A stretch of 64,000 nt of DNA from assembly GCA_963826505.1 (NCBI GenBank), contig CAWGXG010000001.1, positions 124,001 to 188,000 on the forward strand, read 5' to 3'. Made by a program: the position numbers and the translations under genes. The stretch is from CAWGXG01 sp963826505. Its GTDB lineage: Bacteria; Chloroflexota; Anaerolineae; Aggregatilineales; Aggregatilineaceae. This document shows positions 62,739 to 64,000 of this stretch, piece by piece. Positions within the stretch are counted from its first letter, which is position 1. Every line of letters begins with the position of its first letter. Below the pieces are notes generated by a model. The model was not told where the DNA came from. It did no database searches and saw nothing but the letters and a program-made list of their open reading frames with translations.

Positions 62739-62889
62739 GATTGTATCCTTCGCTCAGGGCAGCGCCGTGCCTCATGCTGTCAGTATAGTGCAATTCGGCG
62801 GGTAGGGCTACCCTGGCGCATGGGATCGAAAGTTGAAAAAGCGGATTTTGCAGATTGTGTGAGCAAGGCTGCCCCACGCGCCGCAGTGT

Positions 62890-63276
62890 TTACTTTTGCG
62901 AGTTGCGCGCGTAATTAAGCGCTTCTGACAGCACGTCGAACTGCCGGATATGAATATTGAGTTGTTCCCAGATGCGTCTGATGCCCACACGAATGAGGGG
63001 GTGGATCCCGACCGCGATAAACGTGATCGAGGTGGTGAGGTTCCAGTCAGGCTCGGCGGCTTTGTATTCCTCGATCAGCAGCAGCGCATCACTCAGTGTG
63101 ACGTCACAGCCGCGCAAGTCGACTACAACATAGACTGGGCCCATATCTGGACCCGTGAAGCGGCGTATCTGGCTGGCAACGCTGACCAGACTCGACAGAT
63201 TGTGTTCCAGGGGCAGCGCCACACTGATCAGCAAGATCGACGAGTCGGAGAACCGGGTAATCCCAAAAACAGTCAT
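62890..63276 (-). CDS. STAS-like protein of unknown function
   Basis: 128 residues. Alternating strands and helices: ILLISVALPLEHNLSSLVSVA, then PVYVVVDLRGCDVTLSDALLLI and ITFIAVGIHPLIRVGIRRIWEQL, ending LSEALNYARNSQK. The order strand-helix-strand-helix with VVDLRG and a following LSDALLL looks like a STAS or anti-sigma antagonist-type fold, though no phosphorylatable Ser motif is clear. The A+T content is higher than its neighbours and a stretch of A/T-rich sequence flanks the start, so it may have been acquired. Family not named. Confidence 0.6.
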   Translation of the reverse strand: MTVFGITRFSDSSILLISVALPLEHNLSSLVSVASQIRRFTGPDMGPVYVVVDLRGCDVTLSDALLLIEEYKAAEPDWNLTTSITFIAVGIHPLIRVGIRRIWEQLNIHIRQFDVLSEALNYARNSQK

Positions 63277-63593
63277 AAATGGTTTTTTGGGTGGCGGGCC
63301 GCCACTCGAGGCATTGAATAAGTCAGAACCGCGCTGGTGGTTCGCAAATCACAGAATAATATTTATCTCGAGCTAATTTATTGTTTTCAAAACCTATTAA
63401 TTATTCATACGTTGGTATACCGCATTTTGGCTTGTTTCGCCAGCAGCAGGCACGACGTGAGATCGCTTTCGTACCATTCAACAACACGGCGCAAACTCAG
63501 CGTTAACGGCGCTGTTTGCCGTGCGGCATGGCTGCGTCTAAACTCAGACGGCGGTTGAAGAGCGCAAGCAGCATCCTACAAGGACGGCGAGCC
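63277..63593. other. A/T-rich intergenic stretch
   Basis: 317 bp without a gene I can support. It contains the most A/T-rich stretch noticed in the window (about 63350-63425: repeated TTATT, AATTATTC), against a G/C-rich background. Promoters for both flanking divergent genes must lie here, but no clear -35/-10 pair stands out. No repeat or RNA structure was recognised. Confidence 0.5.
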
Positions 63594-64000
63594 ATGGGCG
63601 GCGTGTGGGTAGTAGCAGCGACAGTGATCGCTGCCGTAGGCGTGGGGGGAGTCCTGGGCGCGTTGGTCGCGCGGCGGAGTGGGGCGAACGTCCGGACGAG
63701 CGCCGGGCAGTCCGCCCTTGTGTGCGACAGCCTGCGGCGCATGGATGCGGCGTTGGATGCCGTGTCATTGGACAGCCTGGATCAGCGTGGCGGCTGGGAT
63801 CGCGCCCTGTTCGAGTCTGTGCTGGATCACCTGGAACGCGAAGCGCCCATCTTCCAGACCGCGCTGGCGACGTATCTCAGCACGTCGGGTGCGCGTCCCG
63901 CAACGCTGGTCACGGGTCTGCTGGCGGTGGATCGCCTGTCAGCGGCGTACACTACCTGGACGCGCCTCTTTCCGCCGCGCCGCCAGGATGATTCGATGTT
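63594..64000 (+). CDS. Membrane-anchored protein, unknown, cut by right edge
   Basis: The frame is open from ATG 63594 to the window end, 135 residues and more outside. One hydrophobic helix opens it (GVWVVAATVIAAVGVGGVLGALVA), followed by a basic stop (RRSG) and helical, polar sequence (SLRRMDAALDAVSLDSL; LFESVLDHLEREAPIFQTAL). This is the build of a membrane-anchored protein with a cytoplasmic helical domain. AAGGACGG lies before the start. Family cannot be named from this part. Confidence 0.65.
   Translation, partial: MGGVWVVAATVIAAVGVGGVLGALVARRSGANVRTSAGQSALVCDSLRRMDAALDAVSLDSLDQRGGWDRALFESVLDHLEREAPIFQTALATYLSTSGARPATLVTGLLAVDRLSAAYTTWTRLFPPRRQDDSM

Overview
The window looks like a piece of a Chloroflexota chromosome, most likely class Anaerolineae. 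This is inferred from high G+C, Thr-Pro-rich linkers in envelope proteins, PASTA-less serine/threonine kinases with SH3-like and beta-rich outer domains, many histidine kinases with a multi-helix membrane sensor, and TolB-type secreted propellers. I see no rRNA, tRNA, CRISPR array, insertion sequence or phage gene. It reads as ordinary chromosome with many signalling and envelope genes.

Layout. 1-13.9 kb: an ammonium transporter cut by the left edge; a frameshifted TrpB2-type tryptophan synthase beta gene behind a tryptophan T-box leader with its own promoter and terminator; two nucleotidyltransferases; a lysoplasmalogenase-like membrane protein; a sugar epimerase; a copper-delivery pair (SCO1 and PCu(A)C); an aldo/keto reductase; a two-repeat metal-binding-like secreted protein; pterin dehydratase; and a secreted propeller. 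13.9-30.3 kb: metallo-hydrolase, ABC exporter, two unknown envelope/acidic proteins, a very large receptor Ser/Thr kinase, a response regulator, a response-regulator/adenylate-cyclase fusion, an MscS channel, an ABC-2 exporter pair, a GAF protein and a YbaK-type deacylase. 30.3-39.0 kb (all minus strand): M23 peptidase/propeller, AAA+ ATPase overlapping a cyclic-nucleotide-binding protein, a secreted protein, a receiver/CpaE-TadZ fusion, an unknown protein and a parvulin. 39.2-51.3 kb: five histidine kinases in two overlapping operons, separated by signal peptidase I and a zinc-finger protein. 51.4-64 kb: pyrophosphatase, a zinc-ribbon membrane protein, glmS behind a glmS ribozyme, small enzymes, a GH25 lysozyme-like protein, a NifX-like protein, a signal-less solute-binding protein, a second receiver/GAF/cyclase protein, and a gene cut by the right edge.

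The strongest regulatory finds are the two RNA elements. The T-box leader carries a UGG specifier and a UGGC acceptor bulge that fits tRNA-Trp. The region before glmS folds like a glmS ribozyme, with a compensatory change in a core helix and an extra insertion carrying two hairpins. The window also holds the parts of a cyclic-nucleotide circuit: two receiver-coupled class III cyclases and a cNMP-binding protein whose gene overlaps an AAA+ ATPase gene.

Caution on sequence quality: twelve single-base frameshifts interrupt eight otherwise intact genes. Removing one base at ten sites and adding one at two sites restores every reading frame. Consensus errors are more likely than mass gene decay, so I annotate these as single genes.
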